Shown: piece by piece, positions 1 through 10,119 of the stretch
Position numbering within the stretch: position 1 is the first letter of the stretch
Layout: every line of letters begins with the position of its first letter
Source: Mimachlamys varia
Lineage: Eukaryota > Mollusca > Bivalvia > Pectinida > Pectinidae
Assembly: GCA_947623455.1 (NCBI GenBank)
Contig: OX392540.1
Location: 9,007,432-9,071,431, forward strand
DNA length: 64,000 nt
Direction of reading: 5' to 3'
Position numbers and translations under genes: made by a program
The notes under the pieces: generated by a model
What the model was told of the DNA's origin: nothing
Database searches by the model: none
The model's input: only the letters and a program-made list of their open reading frames with translations

Positions 1-630
1 AAATAAGTGTTCATAAAGAATTACAGTATTTTGACCTGGTTACCATGGCAACCAAAATTTCTGCAGAAAGGTACCCTACATGCACATTTACACATGGTCC
101 CTAACATTCCTGTGTAGTTTCACTTCAATCGATTGACAGGTTAATGAGCCATTGTCTGAAAAAAATGTCTCCATTGTTTGCAGTGCACAATTTTTTTTAT
201 TACATTTTCTCATAACTTTCAGGAAATTATCCTAGTAAACAAATTGAGAAAAAACCTGAAAAGTGGGAAAATTGAAGCCCAAATCTAATTGGGAATGCGG
301 CCATATATCGGCCTTTAAGAGACCCTAGAAAAAGCCCTAAAAAGACCCCATTTATAGAATACCCAGTGGCTGGTTATCAGATTGATCCCATTCATTGTAA
401 TGGAGCGAGCTCGGTGTGAATCCCAATGGGGCAATTTCTGCATCATTAAATCAGATTCACTTAAATATAACCCATTTCTGTGGATTTCTTACCTTACTTT
501 AAAATCCAGGTAAATTGTCATGTTAACTATCAAGTTTAAGTAGAAGGACATAAAACTGAAATTAGAACTGACTGCCATGATCGAGACTCCAGTATTTTAT
601 TTTTTGTTTTTAAAGAGCTCTTCTAGATCA
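1..630. other. Intergenic, no gene seen
   Basis: AT-rich sequence without an ORF, RNA gene or clear repeat boundary that I can support. It may contain old repeat remnants that cannot be recognised without a library. Confidence 0.5.
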
Positions 631-689
631 TTTTTAATGGGGAGGCGGAGCAAATATGGAATTCAATTTGTAGCCCAATTTGTAACAGG

Positions 690-805
690 AGAGAAAAAAA
701 TGCACGGCCCGACCAGAGTTTGAACCCAGGACCTTCCGAACTCCAGATGGATGCTCACACAACTGAGCCAATGACTGCCAACGATCGACCTGATCTAGAT
801 CTGCT
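690..805 (-). mobile_element. tRNA-derived SINE, copy 1 (head region)
   Basis: Read on the minus strand, a Pol III A box (TGGCTCAGTTG, about 760-770) is followed by a B box (GGGTTCAAACTC, 716-727) at tRNA-like spacing. A T-rich stretch follows the head at about 690-700. The head resembles a tRNA but does not fold as a clean one, which fits a SINE. A related copy lies about 200 bp away in the same orientation. It is a different family from the SINE in the satellite array, since I see no V-type domain. Confidence 0.65.
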
Positions 806-904
806 AAATTTCTCCTGCCTTTAACAGTCTTTGACCCAGAAGACACACATGAGACCCTATACAACCAAGTGGGTTTAATTGTTGGGCACCAAATATAACA
901 ATAG

Positions 905-1010
905 TGGAAAAATGCATGGCCAGATAGGGGTTTAAACCAAGGAACTTCCAAACTCTAGACGGACGCTCAACCAATTGAGCCCATGATAGCTGGCGATCGA
1001 CCCGGTTGTG
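905..1010 (-). mobile_element. tRNA-derived SINE, copy 2 (diverged)
   Basis: Same family and orientation as the copy at 690-805. On the minus strand it has an A-box-like GGGCTCAATTGG (about 970-982) and a degraded B box, where GGTTTAAACCCC replaces the expected GGTTCAANNCC. Shared flanking words such as GCGATCGACC and ATGCA-GGCC support common descent. The changed B box suggests it is no longer transcribed. Confidence 0.6.
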
Positions 1011-1019
1011 CAGGCCATA

Positions 1020-1379
1020 CATTGAAATGTCTGACCTTTTATGACAATATTACCCTGATTTTGTCAAGAAGTATATTTCTGACAAGGCTAATTTTGGACA
1101 AAAGTTATTTTATCATGGTAAGGATATTCCATATTTCATTATTCTTGTGGTCTTGAAGATTGAACCCTGTAGCTCTATAACAATGCAATATTGTCACATC
1201 GTTTAGAGTTACTCGTTATTATCACAGCTAGTTATATGCTAGAGGTCATAACTTTGATCACTAGAGGAGGCATGGAACAAAATATGCCTTCAACAGTAGC
1301 ATTGGTGTTAACCTCTGAAACCTCCAATGAGGAAGATCTCCTCATCTCACATTTCCGATGAAGGAGAAAGTGCGAGAAA
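1020..1379. other. Intergenic, no gene seen
   Basis: Short AT-rich stretch between the SINE pair and the TA-flanked element. No coding or RNA signal is visible. Confidence 0.45.
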
Positions 1380-1381
1380 TA

Positions 1382-2297
1382 CAGTTGTGGTATCGCACAA
1401 CGCACCAAAAACTGCGTGCGTGCATCGTGCATACATCGTGCACACATCGTTTGCCCATGGTGCGCACAACTGGGCAATCTAAAGATCGTGCGTTTATATC
1501 ACACACACGCACGATTTGGTACAATTGGTCGATACATATTACGGAATGAAAAACATATGGAACCCTCTTATCCAAAAACTATTTAAATTCGCATCATATT
1601 TATTGGGATTGTGTCAATTTAACAATATACATTAAACAGTATTACAGTGATCATAAGACAGCCAAGTGCGGGTTAAGCTACCAGGTATCAGAATATGTAA
1701 ATAACATGCCGTAGTTTTACCTGTCCCGTGTACGGCGATACGCTACGACAGCCATTACCGAGCGACCGTTATGAAAACAAACTGGACTCTTATAATCAGT
1801 TATTTGAACCCCCCCAGCACTTTACCTGTGTTTTCACACCTAGGCGAGTGTTGTAAGTGCCCCGGGCCAGAGATATCTACATATATTGGCCATGTACAGG
1901 TACAGTTTATAACTTGGTAAAACTGGCAATATTTACTTGAATGAGAACTTGTCAATATGAGTTGAAAGTTTACATATATGTGTCTATTTGGTTTGTTTCT
2001 AAAACTATAGAAAGACTATTATTAATTTTTAGAAATATATAGATAGATATCAGCTAATGTAAATAGTTAAAATATAGAAATATGTTTAAAACAACTAGCG
2101 CGAAACCGTATATATTGTTAAACCATTTCTAAATTTACATCAACCATGATTGTCATCGCACAATGTTAGTCTATCGTGCGCCCACATGTGCGTTAGAAAT
2201 AATCGCCCAGGATCACATCGTTCGCACATCGTGCATACACCGTTCGCCCATCGTGCGCCCACCGCACATTGTGTAACGTTGTGCGATCCCACAACTG
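1382..2297. mobile_element. Non-autonomous TIR DNA transposon with TA target site
   Basis: Imperfect terminal inverted repeats: CAGTTGTGG-T-ATCGCACAACG at the left end and the complement of CAGTTGTGG-G-ATCGCACAACG at the right. Both ends are flanked by TA (1380-1381 and 2298-2299). A CAGT-starting TIR with a TA duplication fits Tc1/mariner-type elements. About 100 bp inside each end are dense repeats of the words TCGTGC, GCGCAC and CATCGT (about 1400-1495 and 2150-2285). No transposase ORF is present in the ~916 bp, so it is non-autonomous. Family assignment is tentative. Confidence 0.6.
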
Positions 2298-2299
2298 TA

Positions 2300-2823
2300 T
2301 GTCTAAAACGGCATTACTCATTTGTTTTCCTCTTTTTATGTATCAAAACAACTTCAAAAAGTATTCATTTGATCCAGACACACCTGTTATGGTCATTACA
2401 CACATCCTACATTAACTAGGATATCATTTGACCATAGGATGGAGATTTTGTTTGTGTGAGATTGGACTTAAATGAGGGAGATGTCAAGGGAGATTGGTAT
2501 ATTATGGTCAAAATGAGGGAGTCTCCCTCGTAATGAGGGAGGGTTAACGGGTATGCAATAGTGTAAATCATACCTGTTACCTGTCGTCAAGGTCTGTTTA
2601 TAGACATTCGCCTCTCTGACCGGTCACATTGGTTGTTTCCGGTTCATACACTGATTTTCATGTTACTTTTGGTTCAAGTGTCTGAGTCTTAACTCTCATA
2701 TATTAAGCACAATCACTAAAGTATATAAGAAGTAAGTGGCATAATCCACCTTTACTAGGCTGGTCCTCTATATAACACAGGACTCGATCAGGATCAGTCT
2801 GGCCACAGGGACACGTTAGTATT
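2300..2823. other. Intergenic, no gene seen
   Basis: No coding or RNA gene signal. A short GAGGGAG-rich stretch with an internal CTCCCTC complement lies at about 2455-2545. It is a weak local inverted repeat only. Confidence 0.4.
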
Positions 2824-2905
2824 GGTTACATCATAGGAGCCGAGCAATATGTCAGTTATTGTATAAGAGGGGCGGAGCTACTGTTCGAGCGCAGAGCTCG
2901 AGATT

Positions 2906-3058
2906 AATAAAATCTATTACCTGTAAGTGATCGAGATCGGGTTATCTCAGTCGAGGGCTAAGATTCTGTAACATAATCCCAACCGAGGCGTTAGCCTCGG
3001 TTGGGATGTTACAGAATCTTAGCCCAAGATCGATCACTTACAGGTAATAGATTTTTTT
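2906..3058. repeat. Long imperfect palindrome (hairpin)
   Basis: The arms pair AATCTATTACCTGTAAGTGA, GGCTAAGATTCTGTAACAT and CCCAACCGAGGC with their complements around a 3-4 base loop near 2990. The left arm carries about 20 extra bases (2936-2955), so the hairpin has a bulge. It may be a nested palindromic MITE or the central fold of the surrounding TIR element. Confidence 0.75.
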
Positions 3059-3340
3059 TCTCGCACCTATTACATATATCAAGTTGTATAATAACAACCC
3101 ATCTATATATGCGTTTAGAGTGTAAGAGTATCCCGTCTGGGGCCTCCTGGTTCAAAGCCGATTAACCACTTCATCTGCGCTTCGAATTCAGTCCTTTCGC
3201 GTAAAAATATAGTTCGGTTATATCAAGGAAGAAAAACAATGATCAATCGGTACATATTATTTAGATAATAAACAAAAACCAACCAAACAATACATAGTAA
3301 TTAAATACATGACAAAAACAGTTTGAATGCACATATTTCT

Positions 3341-5334
3341 AACAAGAGGCCCAGGGGCCTCAACGGTCATCTGACTATAAAGATCTATATCATTTGTGTT
3401 TGTTTTTGCCAAGTTGTTCAAAGATATCTACATACATGTTTATAACCCCTGTGACCTTGAAAGTATAAGTGAAGGTCTATATGAGGAATCTTTGCACCAA
3501 TCTGTCCCAGGTACCCATTGGCCAAATATCAGCACCTAGGGCCTTTTGGTAAGCGAGAAGACGTTTGTTAAAAGATTTTTACATGTTTTACCCTTGCGAC
3601 CTTGAAAGTAGGTCAAGGTCATTCATACAAGGAAACTTTGTAGCACTCCATTAGAGGTACCTACTGGCTAAATATCAACACCCAGGGCCTTTAAGTTGTT
3701 GAGGAGAAGATTGTTAAAGGTATTTTTACATGTTTGACCCCTATGACCTTGAAAGTAGGTTGAGGTCCATTGTATGAGGAAAGTTTGTAGCACTCTATCC
3801 CAGGTACCTACTAGCCAAATACCATATTACTCTGGGGGATTTGGTTAGCGAGAAGAAGATTGTTAAAAGATTTTACATATTTGACCTCTGTGACCTTGAA
3901 AGTGGGTCAAGATCATTCATATGAGGAAACTTGATAGCACACTATGCCAGGTACCTACCAGCCAAATATCAGCACCCAGGGCCTTTTGGTTATTGAGAAG
4001 AAGATTGTTAAAGATTTTTACATATTTGACCCCTGTGACCTTGAAAGTGGGTCAAGATCATTCATATGAGGAAACTTGATAGCACACTATGCCAAGTACC
4101 TACCAGCCAAATATCAGCACCCAGGGCCTTTTGGTTATTGAGAAGAAGATTGTTAAAGATTTTTACATATTTGACCCCTGTGACCTTGAAAGTAGGTCAA
4201 GGTCATTCATATGCGGAAACTTTGTAGCACTCCATGCCAGGTACCTACTGGTCAAATATCAGGACCCTGGGGCTTATGGAACTTGAAAAGAAGATTCTTA
4301 AAACTTTTTACCCATTATAGCCCCAGTGAACCTTTGACCCCGTCCAGCGCTTAAAGTTGAACTTTGACCTAAACACAATATATCAGAAAAAGATTTGCAT
4401 TGCCAGTCTACATATAATATATGCAAGTATCATCGGTCTAGATCATTCGGTTCATTAGATAATGTTGTGTAGATATTTTAACATATTTGACCCATGTGAC
4501 CTTGAAAGTAGGTCAAGGTCATTTATATGAGAAAACTTTAGAGTACTCCATCCCTGGTACCTACTGGCCAAATATCAGAACCCTGGGCCTTATGGAACTT
4601 GAGAAGAAGATTCTTAAAGCTTTTTACCTATTATAACCCATGTTAACCTTTGACCCCGTCCAGCACTCAAAGTTGACCTTTGACCTAAACACAATATATT
4701 AGAAAAAGATTCGCATTGCTGGTCTACATATCATACAAAAATATCATTGCTCTAGATCATTTAGTTCTTTAGATAATGTTGTGTAGATTTTTTAACATAT
4801 TTGACCCCTGTGACCTTGAAAGTAGGTCAAGGTCATTTATATGAGGAAACTTTAGAACACTCTATCCCAGGTACCTACTGGCCAAATATGATCACCCATA
4901 GCCTATTGGTTAGTGAGGAAAAGATTGTCAAACGCTTTTTTACATATTTGACCCCTGTGACCTTGAAAGTTAGTCAAGGTCATCGATATGAGGAAACTTT
5001 GTAGCACTCTATCCCAGGTGCCTACTGGCCAAATATCATTACCCTAGACCTTTTGGTTACTGAGAAGAAGATTGTTAAAGGTTTTTACATATTTGACCCC
5101 TGTGACCTTGAAAACAGGTCAAGGTCATTGAAATGAGGAAACTTTGTAGCACTCAATCCCAGGTGCCTACTGGCCAAATATCAGCACCTAGAGCCTTTTG
5201 GTTACTAAGAAGAAGATTGTTAAAGGAAAAGTTTACGGACGGCGGACGGCGGACGGCGCACGGCGCACGGCGCACGACGACGGACGAAGCATGATGGCAA
5301 TAGGTCATCTTGACCCTTCGGGTCAGATGACCTA
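3341..5334 (+). mobile_element. Helentron/Helitron-like non-autonomous element, copy 1
   Basis: The 5' end starts AACAAGAGGCCC with a small GGCCC/GGGCC fold, followed by GGTCATCTGAC. The 3' end has the hairpin TGACCC-TTC-GGGTCA followed by GATGACCTAA. The 3' terminal GTCAGATGACC is the complement of the GGTCATCTGAC lying about 25 bases inside the 5' end. This asymmetric subterminal inverted repeat, with a 3' hairpin and CTAA terminus, is the pattern described for Helentron-associated elements. A second copy lies inverted at 15215-17715. No Rep/helicase is encoded. The 5' end lacks the canonical Helitron TC, so the superfamily call is inference. Confidence 0.6.
3420..5225 (+). repeat. Internal ~145-150 bp minisatellite of Helentron-like copy 1
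   Basis: About nine diverged units, each built round TTTGACCCCTGTGACCTTGA, then AGGTCAAGGTCA, GAGGAAACTTTGTAGCACTC, GGTACCTACTGGCCAAATAT and AGAAGAAGATTGTTAAA. Two units are interrupted by a related non-unit segment beginning AACTTTGACCTAAACACAAT (about 4350-4490 and 4670-4795). Good units hold TGACCTTGA-N7-TCAAGGTCA. The run ends in a CGGACGG/CGCACGG microsatellite-like tail (5230-5285). Confidence 0.8.
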
Positions 5335-5587
5335 ATAATATTGGTTAACTAGAGCATGTGACATCACCGATTCGAGAGTATTACATCACTTGCGCGGATG
5401 AATACATGAATGGGTTAAATTTCTGCCAAAACTCACGTAAAGGTACCAGACAAATCGGACGAGATAGAAAAATCTAGCACTGGGTATCACGTGAGATTTC
5501 CCTGTCCGACGTGCGAGAAAAGTTAATTCCGCCCCTCGAGAGTCGAGTACAATAACTGACATATTGCTTGGTTTTTATGATGTAACC

Positions 5588-5987
5588 GACTTGTTGCATA
5601 AAATGTCACGTGACAATTTCATGTTAAAATTTTGTCATTATCAAAGAACATTACAACATGTCAGACTTAAGTCTCAGGCCTGTTTTAACACATGATGACA
5701 TACGATCTGGAGGATCAATTGAGTAATCGCCATGAAAGTGACCCGGACCCAAGTCCTACCGATTTCGGAATGTATGACTGTTTTTTTTACTATTAATATT
5801 ATAATAGCGATCGAAAGGGAAGCAGGCAATACCTATTAAAACTGCTTCCTGGATTACGTTCGAAGTAAGCCTGATATTTCCGAAAATGTGTTTAAACTGC
5901 CATGTACCTTTTAATTTCAAGAGTGTTCATGCTGAAAGATTACGTTTTAATACGAAAAAAAAGAAAACCCGAAGAACATGCCTATAA
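5588..5987. other. Intergenic, no gene seen
   Basis: No coding or RNA signal. AT-rich with short homopolymers. Confidence 0.4.
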
Positions 5988-6165
5988 CACAGGTACCTGA
6001 GAATTTGATACAGCTTTTTGGGGTTTAGATTGATAAAAATGTCCCATACCCATTTGTCATAAAGGCTATTTAAAGGGGGCATATTTAAAATTCATCTAAA
6101 CCCCCTAAAGTGTAAAATTAATCTAAAACGTCCCAAAACTAGCTTTATCAAATTGGCAGGTTCCT
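5988..6165. mobile_element. hAT-like MITE, diverged relative of 11929-12070
   Basis: The left end CACAGGTACCTGAGAATTTG and the right-end complement CAGGAACCTGCCAATTTGAT form imperfect inverted repeats. The left end nearly matches that of the MITE at 11929. AGCTTT/AAAGCT and internal GGGTTTAGAT/ATCTAAACCCC pairing continue the fold inward. The target duplication is not recognisable, consistent with age. Confidence 0.55.
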
Positions 6166-6246
6166 GAAGTCTTGATGGAAAAATTATTGAAATTGTTTGC
6201 AACAATATTCAGTGATCAATATTTGTGTGAGTCCCCGAGTGCAGTA

Positions 6247-6269
6247 CAGGGGACATATATACGTCCCTG
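6247..6269. mobile_element. Ultra-short CAGGGAC-type palindrome with direct repeats
   Basis: A 23-base near-palindrome starting CAGGGGAC and ending GTCCCTG, flanked by direct repeats CAGTA (6242-6246 and 6271-6275, one A between the palindrome and the right repeat). The ends match those of the local MITE family. It may be a minimal element consisting only of two terminal repeats, or chance. Confidence 0.4.
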
Positions 6270-6279
6270 ACAGTATACT

Positions 6280-6913
6280 CAGTTCTTATGATATCACGGG
6301 TTCTATGGTATCGCGGTACGGATTGTTTATACTGTTTGCGCATGCGTCACGCCACCTGGAGGCATTTTCAAAGCTTTACTACGAGTAGCACTATTTGAGG
6401 AATGCGATATCTAAAAAAAAAACGTAAATGTCTAGAATGTTTTTGAATAAAAGTTTTTTTTTTTTAAATACTTAGTTACAGACAAAGAAATGTTGATCTA
6501 ATAAATCAATGCACGTGCTAATTTACAGATAGGATAACGTTAAGGCACTGAAAATTTTCTTGAACATGTCAGGTTGTCGTCCGCTTTCTTACCATCAAAA
6601 TGAGGTCAGACTTCATCACATGACTTCACAAATAAGTACCTTTTCCCACAATCAAAAGTATGGAAACATTTAAGAACCAAAACAAACATAATGCCAAAGT
6701 GACATTTTGCTTTATTTACAGTAACTTTTAATTAATATATTTATCGGGTAGGAAAAGGCTTATTTAAAAAAAAAGAAATAAACAAATATAATAAATTCAA
6801 AAATAACAATAAAAACATTTTTTTTATGATTTTTTAATGCAATAATTTAATCAATGATAATTTTTGAAAAACAAGTTACAAAAAAACGAAAAAAAACTTT
6901 AAAAGTGTATCCA
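6280..6913. other. Intergenic, very AT-rich, no gene seen
   Basis: Poly-A and poly-T runs dominate, especially 6740-6900. No coding or RNA gene signal. Confidence 0.45.
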
Positions 6914-6917
6914 TTAA

Positions 6918-7301
6918 AGGCCCAATATACGTAACTTCAGGGAAATTTTCGTGATTCTGAAAAATTCTGGAAAAAAATCCAGTTGATAACAATGCAAAAA
7001 AAGCCTAAAATGAAGTAAACCTGAGCGGTAACTAACAAGAATTTCTAAACAAAAAAATCCAAAAAATTGAAAATAATTCAGGTGGAGCCCACTTCAACAA
7101 CAAACTGAAGGTAGAAGACGGTTCGAAATGGACGCGTGTTTACAAATAGCGTGTTTCAACTGCTGCTGTACCGGTAACCGCGAAAGAATTCATCTTGAAT
7201 ATTGCTGATATCAGTTAATCTTAACTAAATCTATAAATATGATAAGTTATTAGGCTAGATTTTTTATTCAAGTTTTGCCGAAAGTTACGTATATTGGGCC
7301 T
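6918..7301. mobile_element. TTAA-flanked MITE, TIR AGGCCCAATATACGTAACTT
   Basis: Left AGGCCCAATATACGTAACTT and right AAGTTACGTATATTGGGCCT are perfect inverted repeats, each bordered by TTAA (6914-6917 and 7302-7305). The 384-bp interior has no ORF. TTAA duplications suggest piggyBac-type mobilisation, but the terminal AGG does not match the usual piggyBac CCY start, so the superfamily is uncertain. Three rearranged copies occur at 23451-24130. Confidence 0.75.
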
Positions 7302-8077
7302 TTAAAATCTCATCATCTTTTATTCATATTACATTTTGAAATTGGAACAATTATCATGGACTTATTTGATGTGATATTATTTCATCATGTTAGCAATATT
7401 TAGATGTTACTGAGCTTCCATACAACGATACCAGGGGCGTAGCTGCCATGTAAGCACATAAGCCCGTGCTTGCACATCATTTTCCAAAGTATGTGTATTA
7501 AAGTCGAGAAATTTCATAATTCAACTTATATTCTTAAAAGTCCACTGATATTGTTACTCCCCCTTTTCGACTGGTCAGATTAATATATTAGGCTGCGGAC
7601 AATTTGTTAGCTATAAATACTTCGAATTCAATTTTATTTCATTCCGAATGCAATAGCATATAGGATTACAATACACATACATATTAAATCATATATAATT
7701 GTGCAAGATGTCGGAGACCGCAGCCAACACAATTCAAATAATCTTTATATTACAGCTCACTACGACAATATAGGTAATGGCTTTATCGTGAGAAAATTCG
7801 TATACAAATGAATGCCAAACAACATTCAAACATAAGCATCAGTTTGAAACTACCTTCCCTTAGGCCGACTTGTCTTATTAGGTTTTAGTGATAGATATCA
7901 GCTACTGATGAACAAACTTATGGCACAGGGCAAGGAGAGGTGCAGGTGGATGAAGACTATGGGCAAGTTTTATAGTCGCCATCTTGGTTTTATGGGACAT
8001 TTTCTGTATCTTTAAGTGATATGAAGATGGACGTTTTTGAGTATGCTCATTAGTGTTCTCCCTTGTTTTTATTGAGA

Positions 8078-8296
8078 AGATTGATACATGTACTGGTATT
8101 GTATAGGAACACGTCTGAGAGATTGATACATGTACTGGTATTGTATAGGTATAGGTACACGTCTGAGAAGATTGATACATGTACTGGTATTGTATAGGAA
8201 CACGTCTGAGAGATTGATACATGTACTGGTATTGTATAGGTACATGTCTGAGAGATTGATACATGTACTGGTATTGTATAGGAACACGTCTGAGAA
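8078..8296. repeat. 42-bp minisatellite, five copies
   Basis: Five tandem copies of a ~42-base unit containing GATTGATACATGTACTGGTA and CACGTCTGAGA. One copy has a 6-base GGTATA expansion (about 8148-8153). The repeat keeps frames open on both strands (7902-8309 minus, 8130-8339 plus) but the predicted peptides are simple repeats with no sign of being genes. Confidence 0.9.
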
Positions 8297-8498
8297 GCTC
8301 GTTTCTCATTTTGAGAACCTGATGTTTACTTGGGTGTGACCAATATTTACATGGCAGTTGTCGCTTTGGTACTCTCTGGTTTTTTTCGTAAATCTGTATT
8401 AGATTTAATATAAAAAATGACCCTTTTATTTAACAGAAGGGACAACTTTTACTACATTTCGGTTCAAACAAATTGTCAGCAAATACAATTATTAATGA

Positions 8499-8652
8499 GC
8501 CCGGCCAAAATTCCTGAAGTTAAATAACTCCATAGGAAAGCATTACGGAAAATAAGGAAAATTCCTTTAACCTAAGATTTTCCCGTTAATTCTTTAATGC
8601 TTTTCTATGTAGATTTTTAAGTTAAGGAACTTTCGTGAAACTAGGCCTGTCG
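8499..8652. repeat. Imperfect inverted repeat, MITE-like
   Basis: Left-arm words GGCCAAAATTCCT, GAAGTTAAATAACT, CCATAGGAAAGCATTA and GGAAAAT recur as complements on the right (ATTTTCCCG, TAATGCTTTTCTATG, AGTTAAGGAACTTT, TAGGCC). The fold is imperfect, about 150 bp, and lies inside the 7432-9045 element, so it could be a nested palindromic element. Confidence 0.5.
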
Positions 8653-9050
8653 TATTATACAAAATTTTGCTTAAGAACACAAGCATGAGCTCTTACTTCC
8701 TGAGTCCTGCACAGAACATATATACTTATAAACAGAGACGTATGTATATCAAAGATGGTTTTACGTGTAAATGTCTCTGGTTTTACTTACTGACGAGTTA
8801 ATGACATAAGAAAGGTATGGATAATGATTTTGTTTCCATACATCATGGAAATAAAACATATCGTATTCCATTTTAGGATTAATAATTTGTATAATGATAG
8901 GCCAGACAATGATGATTTCAACAAGTCCAAAAAAATGGCACCATTTGATGTCCAAATGTGACCCCCCTTCCCTCGAAGTACCCCCACCCCAAAATTGAAA
9001 ACATCGCGGGGCTTGCACATCAAAATACCTCCAGCTACGCCCCTGGATAC

Positions 9051-9733
9051 CGCGACATCATTGTACTCTCTACCTTGGATGACGTAACACATCATGGCTG
9101 CAACTAGCAGCCAATATGCTGAATGAAGTAGGTGGTGAAGAGTTTTTCATGTGTGCATGGAATGAACAAATACTGAGGATAAAAACATCAAAATAGTTTT
9201 GTGTGTGTTGATGCTGTGTTTTGTTTGAGTAAATGTTAAATACCACGATACCATAGAACTCCGGGCTACTCATGAAATTATGATGGGACTCATAAAAATT
9301 CTGGAAATGCTTCATTGCACTATTATTATCACAATTACCATGTACTGAGTCTGGAGTAGAGGATACAGCATCCTGTACCAGAAATTTATCAATAAATATA
9401 TAAAATGTAGGGGGGGGGTCGATATAAACATCCCATAAATATTTTACATACAGTATATTACGTGTCCCTGTGATTGTGACGTTCGCCGTGTCCCTGCGGT
9501 CTGCCCGAATTTATTAGTCATGGTTACGTGCATATGCCTTGTCTATACAGCTTCATTTAAATATAGAAAGGTAAATTATCATGCCTGCACTAGGCTTTTA
9601 AAAACAACACTGACAAATGCCCTCCACGAGACAGATGAGCCTGAGGCTACGCTAGACGTGTATTATTGGTTGGTGCAAAGGATCATGCTCGTGTTAGTTA
9701 AATTCATTTCCTTGTGAATGTTAAGTGATTAAT
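9051..9733. other. Intergenic, no gene supported
   Basis: Small ORFs on both strands lack any recognisable domain and are judged chance. A G run sits near 9410-9418. Confidence 0.4.
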
Positions 9734-9739
9734 ACTCAC

Positions 9740-9849
9740 CATTTAAAACAAGAAAAAGGCCTATAACAGCACTGGTTTGAAGTCATCTTCATTTTCGGTC
9801 CTCCGGCATCCCAGCAACACTCCGACTCGGAAGCACAGATCTGCATCAT
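9740..9849 (-). CDS. Candidate first coding exon, unknown product
   Basis: On the minus strand an ATG at 9849 opens a 36-codon frame that runs without a stop into TG|GTGAGT, a strong 5' splice donor (intron from 9739 downward). Upstream on the same strand are a TATAAA (9899-9904) and a CCAAT box (9919-9923) at plausible promoter spacing. The peptide is Cys-rich (Cys pairs near residues 11-12 and 27-28) and matches no family I know. I found no downstream exon and the context is full of repeats. This could equally be a non-coding or chance arrangement. Confidence 0.25.
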
Positions 9850-9867
9850 TTGGGGTTAATGAAACGC

Positions 9868-9925
9868 TTTAGTTTCGGTTTCCCGCGGGATAACACCATT
9901 TATAAGACCCGGCGCCTGATTGGCT
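9868..9925 (-). promoter_or_regulatory. Candidate TATA/CCAAT promoter for the 9740-9849 exon
   Basis: On the minus strand, CCAAT (9919-9923) precedes TATAAA (9899-9904), with a GC-rich CCCGCGGGA around 9882-9890 and a start expected near 9870. It is more GC-rich than its surroundings. The hAT-like MITE at 9994 lies just upstream. The assignment rests on motif order alone. Confidence 0.3.
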
Positions 9926-9993
9926 AATATGCACTATGACGCTTTTATCTATATTTGGTCATAACACTTTTTCTCCAATCTATCTACTGTTAC

Positions 9994-10119
9994 CACAGGG
10001 ACTAGGCACGGACCTATGTAACTTAAGAAATAATTGTCAGATGATTTTTTTACCTCTCTGGAATATAGCCCCTCCCACTACTATATATCTGTGACATAGG
10101 TCCGTGCCTAGCCCCTGTG
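9994..10119. mobile_element. hAT-like MITE (CACAGGGACTAGGCAC family), copy A
   Basis: Left CACAGGGACTAGGCACGGAC and right GTCCGTGCCTAGCCCCTGTG are near-perfect inverted repeats in 126 bp. The inner words AATTGTCAGAT and TTACCTCTCTGGAATATAG are shared with copy B at 11267-11479. The duplication is weak (only GTTAC shared at the outer edges), so the target site has drifted. Confidence 0.75.

Larger units (their letters stand above)
2824..5587. mobile_element. Composite element with ~50-bp diverged TIRs, nested insertions
   Basis: The left end (2824-2878) contains GGTTACATCAT, GCAATATGTCAGTTATTGTA and GGGGCGGA. The right end (5527-5587) contains the same words in the same order on the minus strand. 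These are imperfect inverted repeats about 2.6 kb apart. Inside lie a large hairpin (2906-3058) and a complete Helentron-like element (3341-5334), which account for most of the interior. Without the latter the element would be about 770 bp, a plausible MITE size. I could not define a target site duplication. Confidence 0.5.
7432..9045. mobile_element. hAT-like non-autonomous element, 5-bp duplication
   Basis: Terminal inverted repeats CAGGGGCGTAGCTG (left) and CAGCTACGCCCCTG (right), flanked directly by GATAC on both sides (7427-7431 and 9046-9050). Further complementary words just inside (TGCACATCA/TGATGTGCA) support pairing. CAGGGGCG ends are typical of hAT elements, which usually make 8-bp duplications, so the 5-bp repeat is unusual. 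No transposase is visible. It contains the minisatellite at 8078-8296 and the inverted repeat at 8499-8652. Confidence 0.65.

Noticed and set aside
7902..8339. 135- and 69-codon ORFs on opposite strands
   Set aside because: They are kept open by the 42-bp minisatellite, a multiple of three. The peptides are simple tyrosine-rich repeats with no gene-like flanks.
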